From Chersky-840 sp963810195 (lineage in GTDB: Bacteria; Actinomycetota; Acidimicrobiia; Acidimicrobiales; UBA8190), in contig CAWEMO010000005.1 in assembly GCA_963810195.1 (NCBI GenBank), forward strand, positions 124,001 through 188,000: a stretch of DNA of 64,000 nt. The letters run 5' to 3'. The notes beneath the pieces are model-generated. The model worked only from the letters and a program-made list of their open reading frames with translations, did no database searches and was not told the DNA's origin. Within the stretch, counting starts at the first letter, position 1, and each line of letters begins with the position of its first letter. Position numbers and translations under genes: made by a program. This document shows, one piece after another, positions 8,511 to 17,302 of this stretch.

Positions 8511-9551
8511 TCAGGGCCTCTCGGGCAGCCTGACCGTGGGCACGGCCTGGAAACGTCGCTGGGCTTCTGCTTTGAGGCGCGGCGCCAGGCGGCGGCCACC
8601 GCCGAGGAACGACAGGGCCACGCCGAGGCGACCCCCGGCCAGGCTCCAGTCGGCCAGGGCGCGCTCGGCACGGAAGCGCACCTCGCCGCCGCCCGCACCC
8701 ACCGGACCGTCGACGGTCCCGATGATGGTGCGGTTCTCCTGGCCCGTGAACCTCTCGGGGTGCGCATGCATGGTCAGGCAGGCCGGGCCGGCCGCGACCG
8801 GCGGGGCGCCGTCGCCGAGAACCAGCCGGAAGCCGTCGTCGGCGAGCTCGGTGTGCCGCACGGGAAGGCACAGCGGGAACCCGTTGGCGTCGACGGCGGT
8901 GAGATCGTGGGTGGACAGCCGGTTCGCCATCTGTGCGGCGGCGCGCCAACCCGAAGGTGGGGCCATCCATGCACCGGGCTGCTTGCCGCTCGGAGCGGGG
9001 TCCGAGAGCGGTGCGGCGGTTCCGTCCGGCGCGTTCCAGGTACGAGCCGGTTCCTCGAGACGGCGGCTCGGCCACCAACGGATGTGCAGCGGTGTCACCT
9101 CGATCCAGATGCGCGCGTAGTACCAGGAGAACCGGCGGAGCACGAACCGCGGTTGCCCCTTGGTGGCGTCGGGCAGCTTCTGCGTGCTGAGCCGGACGTA
9201 ACGGTCGGTGTTCGCCTGGAGGTCCGAGTCGCGCACCGTGGCCAGGCCCTGTACGAGCACCACCGGGGGGTCGGTGAGCCCCGACCCGACCGCGTCGGCG
9301 AACAGGAGGGCGACGCGCGGGTCGCGACGGGCCCGTTCGGCTTTGGCCGGGTAGGTCAGTCCCGTCGACACGTCGATGGTCTGCCCCTGCTCGCCGACAT
9401 AGGGCGTGATCGGGAGGGTGACCGGTCGTCCCGTGCGGGTGAGGCTGGCGTACTCGACCGTGATCGCCCGCGTGAACACCTGGAACAATTCGTCGGGCCA
9501 GGCCGAGGGGTTTCGGGGCTGCGAGGAGGACGGTGACCGGCTGTCGCCCAC
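8511..9551 (-). CDS. Pyridoxamine 5'-phosphate oxidase-like FMN-binding protein
   Basis: 346 residues. The N-terminal half (about 20-170) has split-barrel features of the PNPOx-like family: YASLTRTGRPVTLPITPYV, AKAERARRDPRVALLFAD and VLVQGLATVRD. The second half (about 215-340) repeats part of this pattern (LPVRHTELADDGFRLVLGDG), so it may be a two-barrel protein. Such proteins bind FMN or F420 and reduce varied substrates. A specific reaction cannot be assigned. Confidence 0.7.
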   Translation of the reverse strand: MGDSRSPSSSQPRNPSAWPDELFQVFTRAITVEYASLTRTGRPVTLPITPYVGEQGQTIDVSTGLTYPAKAERARRDPRVALLFADAVGSGLTDPPVVLVQGLATVRDSDLQANTDRYVRLSTQKLPDATKGQPRFVLRRFSWYYARIWIEVTPLHIRWWPSRRLEEPARTWNAPDGTAAPLSDPAPSGKQPGAWMAPPSGWRAAAQMANRLSTHDLTAVDANGFPLCLPVRHTELADDGFRLVLGDGAPPVAAGPACLTMHAHPERFTGQENRTIIGTVDGPVGAGGGEVRFRAERALADWSLAGGRLGVALSFLGGGRRLAPRLKAEAQRRFQAVPTVRLPERP

Positions 9552-9598
9552 GAAACGACCCTAGTGCCCGGTCGCGGGAGGGCTCCGGCGGGAGTGGT

Positions 9599-10267
9599 TC
9601 AGACCGCGGCGACGAACATCTGCTGGCAGATCGCCGGGCCGAGAGCCACCGTCGACCCGTCGACGTCGAGGGTCAGGGTGCCGTCCGGCGCCCTGTCCTG
9701 GACCCGCGCCGAGCGGCCCGGGATGAGCCCGTGCTCGTCGAGGAACTCCAGTGAAGCCATGTCCAGCTCCACCTCCTCGGTGATCCGCTCCAGGCGCACC
9801 GTCTCACCGAGCTCGACGTCGGCCAGGCTGACCTGGCTGGCGGGTCGGGCGCGGACGCCCGGTGCGCCGGGGATGGGGTTGCCGTGCGGGCACGTCGTCG
9901 GATTGCCGAGGAGCTCGACGAGCCGTTCCTCGACCTCGTCGGAGATCACGTGCTCCCACCGGCCCGCTTCCAGGTGGGCCTTGTGCCACGGCAGGCCGAT
10001 GACGTCTACGAGCAGCCGCTCCGCCAGGCGGTGCTTGCGGATCACGCTGTCGGCCAGGGTCCGGCCCTGTTCGGTGAGGGCGATGGTCCTGCCCGAACGG
10101 TGGACGTAGCCGTCCGCGCTCAGACGGTCGAGCATCTCGGACACCGAGGGGGCAGAGCGACCCAGGCGTTCGGCGATACGTGCCTGGATCACCGGCGTCC
10201 CCTCTTCGGTGAGGGACTGGATCGTTTCGAGGTACTCCTCCACCGGGGGGTGGAATCCGTCGGTCAC
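9599..10267 (-). CDS. DtxR/MntR-family metal-dependent transcriptional regulator
   Basis: 222 residues, the length of three-domain IdeR/DtxR proteins. The N-terminal winged helix reads QARIAERLGRSAPSVSEMLDRLSADGYV. The dimerisation/metal domain has HRLAERLLVDVIGL, HLEAGRWEHVISDEVEERL and CPHGNPIPG. The C-terminal SH3-like/FeoA region follows (about 150-222). It should repress metal-uptake genes when loaded with Fe or Mn. No operator is evident nearby. Confidence 0.9.
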   Translation of the reverse strand: MTDGFHPPVEEYLETIQSLTEEGTPVIQARIAERLGRSAPSVSEMLDRLSADGYVHRSGRTIALTEQGRTLADSVIRKHRLAERLLVDVIGLPWHKAHLEAGRWEHVISDEVEERLVELLGNPTTCPHGNPIPGAPGVRARPASQVSLADVELGETVRLERITEEVELDMASLEFLDEHGLIPGRSARVQDRAPDGTLTLDVDGSTVALGPAICQQMFVAAV

Positions 10268-10397
10268 GGCTGGATCCTAATGGTCGTGTCGCCGCTCCCG
10301 CCCCGGTCGTCGGGCCGGTCAACCGGGCGCTCACCCGGGGCGCTCACCCGGACCTGGGGCCGGCTCCCCCGACGATGTGGTGCGCGCCCCTGAGCGC

Positions 10398-10562
10398 TCA
10401 GGCGGCGCGACGTGGCGTGGGGTCGCACACGCTCTTGAGCCGGCGGTCGATCTCCACCACCGAGCGAGTGGTGTTCTCGACCTCGAGATGGGCGTTGCGT
10501 ACCGCGCCCGTCCCGCCCAGCCGGCGGGCCTTCTCGATCAGTTGCCGCAGCACAGCCCGCAT
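10398..10562 (-). CDS. Small basic protein of 54 residues, unknown function
   Basis: The ORF starts MRAVLRQLIEKARRLGG and ends with CDPTPRRAA. GGAGG lies six to seven bases before the ATG (AGGGAGGCGGAC then ATG). The composition (amphipathic N-terminal helix, EVENTTRSVVEIDRRL) looks like a real peptide rather than a shadow frame. It is co-oriented between the CYTH-CHAD and DtxR genes. I do not recognise a family. Confidence 0.55.
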   Translation of the reverse strand: MRAVLRQLIEKARRLGGTGAVRNAHLEVENTTRSVVEIDRRLKSVCDPTPRRAA

Positions 10563-10987
10563 GTCCGCCTCCCTGTGGCACGGGCTCGGCCCGGACGGAG
10601 CCGACGCTCACAGCAGCGTACGAGGCGCGCGTTTCCGCCCCGTCACGGCAATGTGAACGAGGGGCGAAATGCTCGTTCGACGGGTGCCGCGCCGGGCGTT
10701 GGCGTCGCGACGTGTCACAACGGTCATCGAGAGTTCGCCCGCAAGCCCCCTGTTGGTCGCGTCCCGTTCATCGGGGGCGCGTACCGTGACATCCGTGGAC
10801 ACAGGCCGGCGGGCGATGGGCGGCGGCCGGCAAGGGCACCCTCGAAGCGCTCTCACCTTCCTCCCCCCCTCGGGGTGAGGGCGTTCTTCCCAGTGCCCGG
10901 TCGCCGCCCATCGCCCGCCTGAGCCGTTCCACGCTCCGGGCGAGCCGGCGTCTCGATGAGAGCCGGCGCCCGGGGGCGGACCTCGTT
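10563..10987. other. 425-bp gap with no convincing gene
   Basis: The frames here are poorly conserved-looking and no RNA gene was recognised. The gap could hold the promoter for the 54-residue ORF. Confidence 0.5.
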
Positions 10988-12961
10988 CTATGGGCCTTCG
11001 CTGTGGGGGACGTCCCCGTTGCTCGACGCGGGCTGAGCCGGGATCCCTTGTCCGGGGTCCGGCTCGTGCGCGGTCCCTGGCGGAACGGGAGCACCCGACC
11101 ATGGCGCCGGCTCCGGCCGGGCGGGCCCGGGACGGCTGGCCGCGGGGTGCGAGGCCGTCGGCAGGCCTGTTGCTGGGTTCTGCGCCCGGCCCTGAGGAAG
11201 TCCGGGGGTGAGCCCCGCGGCGATCGCCGCCGAGGCGGGCGGTTCGGGTGTGGTCGTAGGCCTGACGGCGGACGGGGGCGAGGGCGGGCCGGGCCAGCCG
11301 TACTGCGCTCCGAGCTCGAGTCGCTGGCGCTCCATGAGCGCAGTCAGCTTGCGCCACTCGGGGCCGCGCAGCTCGTGGAGCAGGCCGGGCACCTTGCGGG
11401 CGAGCTTCTCCGACTCGTTCCGGTAGCGCTCGGTCACGCCGCCCATCACGAACACCGTGGTCGGAGACAGCCCTGATCCTTCGGCCGTGGCCAGCTCGTG
11501 GAGCCTGGCGGCGGCCACGCGGGCGTCCTGCATCAGGCCGAGGGCATCTTGGAGCCTCACCACGTGGCGCAGGTACTTCGCCGTCCGCTTCTGGTAGATC
11601 TCGGCCACGAACTCGAGCGCGTACCGCAGCCGCTTGACGCGGATGCGGGTGCGGTGGAAGTCGTCGGGGTCTCCGCTGCGATGGGCGCGCCGCGCCGCCT
11701 TGGTGGCCGCCCGATGGCGGGCCCCGATGAGTCCGGGGACGACCGCCGCGGCCGGGGCCCGCGCCGCCGCAGACCGTCGCGACGGCCCCTGCCGGAGCAT
11801 GGTGGCGAAGGAGACGACCAGACGTTCGTAGCGGGCGGAGTCCAGGCACACCAGCAGCGCCCGCCGGGCGTCGTCGCGCTGGCGGCCCAGCAGTGTGGCC
11901 AGGTCGGACAGTGCGACCCGGTCGTCGTCGGGGAAGTCCCTGATCCAGCCGTCCACGCGTTCGATCTGGACGTCGAGGTCGCGCACCGCGCCCAGAGCGG
12001 CGGCGACCCATCCGAGTTCGGCGCGCACGTGGCGCGACCTCACCGGCAACGCCTCTTCGAACAGCGAAAGGGCGGCCCGCGTCCGGCGGGTGGCCACCCG
12101 CATGTCGTGCAGCTCCTCAGGGTCCTCGCCGAGGCGCGTCCCGGTCTCGTGGGCGAGCACGGCATTGAAGCTCCGCCGCAGGACGGCGAACGCGACCTCA
12201 CCGACAGACGGGTTGAAGCCGAACGAGACAGTGCCGAGGTCAGGAGGCGGGGGCACGCGCAGCCCGGCGGCGAGCAGCCCGGCCTCGAACTTCGACAGCG
12301 CGGCAGGCTGCAGCCCGCATTCGCGTCGCAGCGTGTCGACGAGAGGAGTCAGGTGTTTGACCCAGGCAGGTGCGACCTCCACCTCCACGCGCTGGAGTCG
12401 CACGGGCTGATGGTCGTCGCCCACCACGATCGTGGTCTCGTCGAGGGCCACCTCCGCCACGTTCTCATCCGATACGCGCAGGTCGTAGGGGCGCCGCCTG
12501 GTCCTCACTTCGAGCACCGCGTGCAGCGCCCGCTTGCCCGCCAGGGCGCGCAGGCGCCACCCGACCGGCCCTTGGGCCCCGAGCGCGGCCACGCCTTCAG
12601 CGGGAAGCGGCTCGGTCACCTCGAGGCGCCGGCGCAGACCCCCCTTGGCCTTGACCATGTCCTTGAGCGTCACCTCGGCTCGCCCGCCCCGGTGACGGAC
12701 CCGCAAGACGAAGCCCGATCGTCCGATCCGCCAGTCGGCGGTGTCGAGGTAGGTGTCGACCAGGCGTTCGGCCGCACGGGGGAGGGCGGTCACCGTGGGG
12801 ACCCCGAGATCTGGGGTGTCGTCGGCGAAGCTGGCGTGCGCCGGCAGCCCCGGGAGCCCTGCGAGCCAGCGCTCGACGGGCCGGAGATCCAGAGCGTCGA
12901 GCTGCCACTCGATCTCGACGTCGGACGGCACGGCGGCACTCACAGTCCGCCATCCTCCCAT
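10988..12961 (-). CDS. CYTH-CHAD domain protein
   Basis: About 657 residues. The N-terminal CYTH (triphosphate tunnel) domain has YLDTADWRIGRSGFVLRVR, VTLKDMVKAKGGLRRRLEV and later strands. Its usual ExExK entry motif is degenerate (EIEWQ). The CHAD domain follows (about 290-560) with HDMRVATRRTRAALSLFEEAL and FHRTRIRVKRLRYALEF, the basic helices that bind polyphosphate. The last 90 residues are Pro/Ala-rich and probably disordered. The likely role is binding or processing of inorganic polyphosphate. The start is either ATG 12961 or GTG 12943; GGAGG at 12954-12958 favours the latter. Confidence 0.88.
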   Translation of the reverse strand: MGGWRTVSAAVPSDVEIEWQLDALDLRPVERWLAGLPGLPAHASFADDTPDLGVPTVTALPRAAERLVDTYLDTADWRIGRSGFVLRVRHRGGRAEVTLKDMVKAKGGLRRRLEVTEPLPAEGVAALGAQGPVGWRLRALAGKRALHAVLEVRTRRRPYDLRVSDENVAEVALDETTIVVGDDHQPVRLQRVEVEVAPAWVKHLTPLVDTLRRECGLQPAALSKFEAGLLAAGLRVPPPPDLGTVSFGFNPSVGEVAFAVLRRSFNAVLAHETGTRLGEDPEELHDMRVATRRTRAALSLFEEALPVRSRHVRAELGWVAAALGAVRDLDVQIERVDGWIRDFPDDDRVALSDLATLLGRQRDDARRALLVCLDSARYERLVVSFATMLRQGPSRRSAAARAPAAAVVPGLIGARHRAATKAARRAHRSGDPDDFHRTRIRVKRLRYALEFVAEIYQKRTAKYLRHVVRLQDALGLMQDARVAAARLHELATAEGSGLSPTTVFVMGGVTERYRNESEKLARKVPGLLHELRGPEWRKLTALMERQRLELGAQYGWPGPPSPPSAVRPTTTPEPPASAAIAAGLTPGLPQGRAQNPATGLPTASHPAASRPGPARPEPAPWSGAPVPPGTAHEPDPGQGIPAQPASSNGDVPHSEGP

Positions 12962-13056
12962 CTCGAGCGCCGTGTGGCACCCGCCCGACCGACCGGCCTC
13001 CCCACCGATGGGGACGACCCCGGACCCGACACCCAGGTCAGGCCATTTCTCGCTGG

Positions 13057-14673
13057 TCAGGAGGGCACCTCGGGAACCACCCCGCGAGGCAGGTAGGTCA
13101 GCGGGACGAATTCGTACCCGCGCCGACGTGCCCGCCCGATGATGGCGGGAAGAGCGGTCGCCGTTTCCTGCGCACGGGGCCCGTCGGCGACGTTGAGGAC
13201 GATGATCGATCCCGGGGTCAGGTCGTCCATGGCTTGCTGGACGATCTGCCCGGCGTCCGGCCCCTGGGGGACGGGCGCGGGATGGGTAGTCCACAGCCAG
13301 GTCTGGAGCCCCCGGGCCTCGAGCATCGACACCACCCGCCAGTCGTAGGCCCCTCCCGGGGGGCGGATGTGGCGCACCGGCTCAGCGGTGAGATCCTCGA
13401 GCAGACCACAGGCCTTCTCGAGCTCGCTTTCGAGGTCGTGATCCGAGAGCGAAGGAAACGGAGAACCGCTCCATCCCGAGCTCCCCACGATGTGGCCGGC
13501 CGCGACGGCGGCCTGCACCTGGTCGGCGCGGGCGTGGGCATCTGACCCCGTCACGAAGAACGCGCCCGGGACCCCATCGGACCGGAGCACGGCGAGGACC
13601 CGCGAGGCCTGAGAAGGCGGCGGCACACCGTCGAAGGTGAGGGCGAGGACCCGCTCGCCGCTGGTGGTCACCCACCGGCGCACCCCGGTGGGAGGCGGGA
13701 GTTGATCACGGGGTGTGGTGTCGCGACCTCTTCGTGTGGCTCGCAGCTGGTCGGCGGTCCAGCCGAGCTGGTAGGCGATCTGGCCCAGTGCCATAGGGAC
13801 CACCAGGCCGAGCAGCTCTCGGCGCGGCCCCGTGTGACCCTGGCGCACGGCGGCGACGTTGAAGCGGACCCGGCGGATCAGCCGATACAGGGCTCGCAGC
13901 ACGACGAGGAAGGCCCCGGCGCCCGGGGCGAGCTCCCAGCGATGCCTGTGGCGTCCGGCCGGCAGCCTGATCAGCTCGAGCCACGAGTCTCTCTCGGCCC
14001 GGCTGAACTGGTCATGGAGCATCTCGGCCAGGGTGGCGGGGCCGTCGTGTTCGATGCAGATCGAGGGGTCGAACCACGGACGCACACCCAGGGACTGCAG
14101 GCGCTCGGCCATGACGGTGTCCTCGTAGGAGCGCAGCATCTCGTCGAAGGGTCCCGCCCGTTCCAGCAGGGAGCGGGTGAAGGACAAGCCGTAGGCCTGG
14201 TACTCCTGGGCGGGGCCGGCGGGGTGACCCGACAGGCGACCGGCGTGGACGAGATAGAGAGCGGCTCTGGCGATCCGACCGTCCGACGCCATGTTGGCCA
14301 GTGCCGACGCCACTGCCTCGTGGCCCGCCCGGTGCAACGCGATGCGGTTGTGAACCCACCCAGGGCGCGCGACACAGTCGGCTTCGAGAAACGTCACGAT
14401 CTCGCCCGTCGCCAACCCGACACCGAGATTGCGGACCCCTCCCGGTAGCAACCTTGTCGGGGATTCGGCCACCTTGACGTCGGGGAACGCTTCACGGACG
14501 AGCGAGGCGGAACGGTCCCCGCCCGAAGTGGCCACGATCACTTCGAACCGGTCGGCACTGTCCTGCTCTATCAGCGATCCGACAGCACGGAGAATCGTGT
14601 TCTCGTTGCGGTACCCGAAGACCACGACGCTCAGCACCGGCCCGGCGCCTGAAGAGATCGTGCTGTCGGCCAT
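13057..14673 (-). CDS. Fusion of a family 2 glycosyltransferase and a polysaccharide deacetylase-like domain
   Basis: About 538 residues from ATG 14673, which has GGAG five bases upstream. Residues 10-230 are a GT-A glycosyltransferase: VVVFGYRNENTILRAVGSL, GGVRNLGVGLATGEIVTFLEADC and FDEMLRSYEDTVMAERL. A hydrophobic stretch follows. Residues 350-530 resemble NodB deacetylases (VLALTFDG, GAFFVTGSDA, RPPGGAYDW, TWLWTTHPA, GSIIVLNVADG). The metal motifs are damaged: TFDDGP reads TFDGVPPP, and the HxxxH motif is replaced by GSSGWSGS. The second domain is therefore probably non-catalytic. It may act in cell-envelope glycan synthesis. Confidence 0.8.
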   Translation of the reverse strand: MADSTISSGAGPVLSVVVFGYRNENTILRAVGSLIEQDSADRFEVIVATSGGDRSASLVREAFPDVKVAESPTRLLPGGVRNLGVGLATGEIVTFLEADCVARPGWVHNRIALHRAGHEAVASALANMASDGRIARAALYLVHAGRLSGHPAGPAQEYQAYGLSFTRSLLERAGPFDEMLRSYEDTVMAERLQSLGVRPWFDPSICIEHDGPATLAEMLHDQFSRAERDSWLELIRLPAGRHRHRWELAPGAGAFLVVLRALYRLIRRVRFNVAAVRQGHTGPRRELLGLVVPMALGQIAYQLGWTADQLRATRRGRDTTPRDQLPPPTGVRRWVTTSGERVLALTFDGVPPPSQASRVLAVLRSDGVPGAFFVTGSDAHARADQVQAAVAAGHIVGSSGWSGSPFPSLSDHDLESELEKACGLLEDLTAEPVRHIRPPGGAYDWRVVSMLEARGLQTWLWTTHPAPVPQGPDAGQIVQQAMDDLTPGSIIVLNVADGPRAQETATALPAIIGRARRRGYEFVPLTYLPRGVVPEVPS

Positions 14674-14866
14674 CGATCTCCAGTCTGTCAATCTCGCGTC
14701 GGTGTCCTGCTCAGTACCGCGAACCTACGGGTTTTGTCTTTTCGGTTTCGATGAATCCGCCTCGGAGAAAGACCCGAAGGTCGTTGTAATGCCCTCCGAG
14801 GGGTATTACGGTCAGCCGCGGTTGTTCGCACTCACCGCTCAAGTGTGTCCCGTGAGGAGTAGCCCC

Positions 14867-17098
14867 GTGCGCCTTTTCCCTGCTCGTTCCGTGCATTCAG
14901 CTTCCCGCCGCCCCTCCGGATCGAGGCGGGCGTCGTGGACGAGATTCATCGCATTGTCGTCGTCTGTCGCCCTCGGCGCGGGGATGTTGGCGGTGCTACC
15001 TCTGCTCGGCACCGGAACGGCAGATGCCCTCCCGCCAGCTCCGACCGTCACCACCCTCTCTCCAATCAGCGGCGATGTTGCTGGCGGCACGGCAGTCACG
15101 ATCACCGGTACCAACTTCACTGGGGCGACCGGTGTCAGCTTCGGAGGGACGGCGGCCACCGGTGTCACCGTGCTCTCGAGTACCTCGATCACCGCCACGA
15201 GTCCTGCGTTGGCCACTATTGCAACCGCTACTGACACCACGGTGGACGTGACGGTCACCACCGGAGGAGGAACGAGTTCTACCGGCATAGCGGACGAGTT
15301 CACCTACACATACCAGAGTATGAGTTGCAATACTCCGGCATCGGGGTCGAACTGCATCGTCTCGGCCTTCACGTCGACGCCTACCACTAACGCATTGACT
15401 GCCGAAACGACTAACGGCACCTCAGTGACACTGAATGCCACCGCGAACGAAGACCTCGGCTGTACAGCGGGGACCAATGGGTGCACCTACACCTCCAACT
15501 CCGGATTGTCCCTCGTGGACGTGACAGACGCGGCTGCGCCTGTCACGGTGGATCACGTCAATGGCCCAGGCACAGATGCGGCCACAACCCCGATCACCTT
15601 TTCGGTGCCCGCCAATAACAACTCCACCCATCGCTATGTCGCCGAGATCGATCACTGTCCCACGTTCCCAACTCTTCCCTGTTCCACTGAACCCATCTCG
15701 GCTGTTTCCGCACCCATTGTGATCACGTGGTGGCCGGCGCCGACGGTGACAGCCGTGAGCCCCTCCACAGGGTCGACCGCCGGAGGCACCTCGGTCACCG
15801 TCACTGGTACGGGCGTAACCGTGCCGGGCGCTATCAACGGCGGGTCGCCCAACGTTCTGCTAGGGCCGACCAATGTCGACTTCGGGCTCGGCACACACTC
15901 GACCGTGACGTCGTTCGACCCCGCGGGTGGCTCAGCCGTCGTGACCTCCCCGGCCGAGGCGGTGGGCACGGTAGACGTCAGGATCGTCACTCCCGGAGGC
16001 ACGAGCGCAACGAGCGCTCCAGCTGACCAGTTCACCTTTGTGACACCGCCAACGGTAACCTCGGTTAGCCCAAATACTGGTCCAAGTAGCGGTGGGACGA
16101 CAGTGACGGTCACCGGCACAAACCTGTCAGGGGCCACGGCGGTGGACTTTGGATCGAATCCTGCCACAGGTGTCACGGTCAACAGCGCCACATCGATCAC
16201 CGCCACGGCACCAGCGGGGTCTGCGGGCACTGTCAACGTAACCGTCACCACACCCGGAGGATCGAGCGCTACAAGCAGTGCGGATGACTTCACGTATGTA
16301 GGAGCAAAAGCGCCAACAGCCGGCTACTGGATGGTTGGCAAGGACGGTGGGGTCTTCGCCTTCGGCAATGCCGGGTTCGTGGGGTCGCTCCCGGGTATCG
16401 GGGTCCACGTGTCCAACATCGTGGGGGTCGTCCCTACGTCCACGGGCAAGGGCTACTGGATGGTGGGTGCCGACGGTGGGGTGTTCGCCTTCGGTGACGC
16501 CGGCTTCGTCGGATCGCTCCCCGGCATCGGGGTCCACGTGTCCAACATCGTGGGGGTCGTCCCTACGTCCACGGGCAAGGGCTACTGGATGGTGGGTGCC
16601 GACGGTGGGGTGTTCGCCTTCGGTGACGCCGGCTTCGTCGGATCGCTCCCGGGCATCGGGGTCACGGTGAACGACATCGTCGGGGTGGTTCCCACGTCCA
16701 CCGGCAAGGGCTACTGGATGGTCGGCAAGGACGGTGGGGTGTTCGCCTTCGGTGACGCCGGCTTCGTCGGATCGCTCCCGGGCATCGGGGTCCACGTGTC
16801 CAACATCGTCGGGGTGGTGGCCACCTCCACCGGCAAGGGCTACTGGATGGTCGGCAAGGACGGTGGGGTCTTCGCCTTCGGTGACGCCGGCTTCGTCGGA
16901 TCGCTTCCGGGACTCGGGGTCCACGTGTCCAACATCGTCGGAGTCGTCCCCACCGCTACCGGCAAGGGCTACTGGATGGTCGGTTCCGACGGCGGGGTGT
17001 TCGCCTTCGGTGACGCCGGCTTCGTCGGTTCGCTTCCGGGCATCGGGGTCACGGTGAACGACATCGTGGCGGTCGTGCCCACGAAGACCGTCACCTAG
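14867..17098 (+). CDS. Secreted IPT/TIG protein with six 43-residue GYWMVG repeats
   Basis: 743 residues from GTG 14867, chosen because GAGGAG (14854-14859) is seven bases upstream; the longer open frame is not supported. A basic N-terminus and hydrophobic segment (FIALSSSVALGAGMLAVLPL) followed by TADA form a signal peptide. Three IPT/TIG Ig-like domains start near residues 59, 290 and 394 (PTVTxxSPxxG...GGTxVTVTGTN). From about residue 486 there are six repeats of GYWMVGxDGGVFAFGDAGF(V)GSLPG-type units. The protein is likely surface-exposed. Six units of 43 residues could build a propeller, but that is inference. A strong hairpin terminator follows. Confidence 0.85.
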   Translation: MRLFPARSVHSASRRPSGSRRASWTRFIALSSSVALGAGMLAVLPLLGTGTADALPPAPTVTTLSPISGDVAGGTAVTITGTNFTGATGVSFGGTAATGVTVLSSTSITATSPALATIATATDTTVDVTVTTGGGTSSTGIADEFTYTYQSMSCNTPASGSNCIVSAFTSTPTTNALTAETTNGTSVTLNATANEDLGCTAGTNGCTYTSNSGLSLVDVTDAAAPVTVDHVNGPGTDAATTPITFSVPANNNSTHRYVAEIDHCPTFPTLPCSTEPISAVSAPIVITWWPAPTVTAVSPSTGSTAGGTSVTVTGTGVTVPGAINGGSPNVLLGPTNVDFGLGTHSTVTSFDPAGGSAVVTSPAEAVGTVDVRIVTPGGTSATSAPADQFTFVTPPTVTSVSPNTGPSSGGTTVTVTGTNLSGATAVDFGSNPATGVTVNSATSITATAPAGSAGTVNVTVTTPGGSSATSSADDFTYVGAKAPTAGYWMVGKDGGVFAFGNAGFVGSLPGIGVHVSNIVGVVPTSTGKGYWMVGADGGVFAFGDAGFVGSLPGIGVHVSNIVGVVPTSTGKGYWMVGADGGVFAFGDAGFVGSLPGIGVTVNDIVGVVPTSTGKGYWMVGKDGGVFAFGDAGFVGSLPGIGVHVSNIVGVVATSTGKGYWMVGKDGGVFAFGDAGFVGSLPGLGVHVSNIVGVVPTATGKGYWMVGSDGGVFAFGDAGFVGSLPGIGVTVNDIVAVVPTKTVT
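16321..17090. repeat. Six direct 129-bp coding repeats
   Basis: Each unit encodes GYWMVG..DGGVFAFGDAGFV and about 22 more residues ending near VVPTSTGK. Several neighbouring units are nearly identical at DNA level, so recombination or gene conversion is likely. The same unit occurs six times in the next gene (from about 19,231). Confidence 0.9.
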
Positions 17099-17108
17099 TT
17101 CGGCTTCC

Positions 17109-17148
17109 TGCTGCCTCAGGTCGGTCCTGGCCGGGACCTGAGGCAGCA
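17109..17148 (+). terminator. Intrinsic terminator after the first IPT/TIG gene
   Basis: Perfect 14-bp inverted repeat TGCTGCCTCAGGTC / GACCTGAGGCAGCA with a 12-base loop, ending in ATTTCGG. It begins 10 bases after the stop codon. Confidence 0.8.
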
Positions 17149-17179
17149 TTTCGGCACGGTTCGGCTCACACGGCTCAGG

Positions 17180-17240
17180 GGGGGTTGACCCAGTGTTGAC
17201 GGTTCGTTGTGCCTGGGCTGAGGTGGATCGGTCAGGCTAC
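17180..17240. repeat. Intergenic 60-bp element, copy A
   Basis: Closely matches 20052-20112 over about 60 bp. Shared blocks include GTGTTGA, CTGAGGT and GATCGG. It lies between the first IPT/TIG terminator and the second IPT/TIG gene. Confidence 0.7.
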
Positions 17241-17302
17241 GTGGTCGACGAGGGAGCTAACCCAGCTCCAGGGCTGCGAGACAGACGGGGACGTTGACTC
17301 CG

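Noticed and set aside
14429..14866. Longer N-terminus of the first IPT/TIG protein
   Set aside because: GTG 14867 has GAGGAG at seven bases and directly precedes a signal peptide; the upstream part overlaps the GT2 gene.
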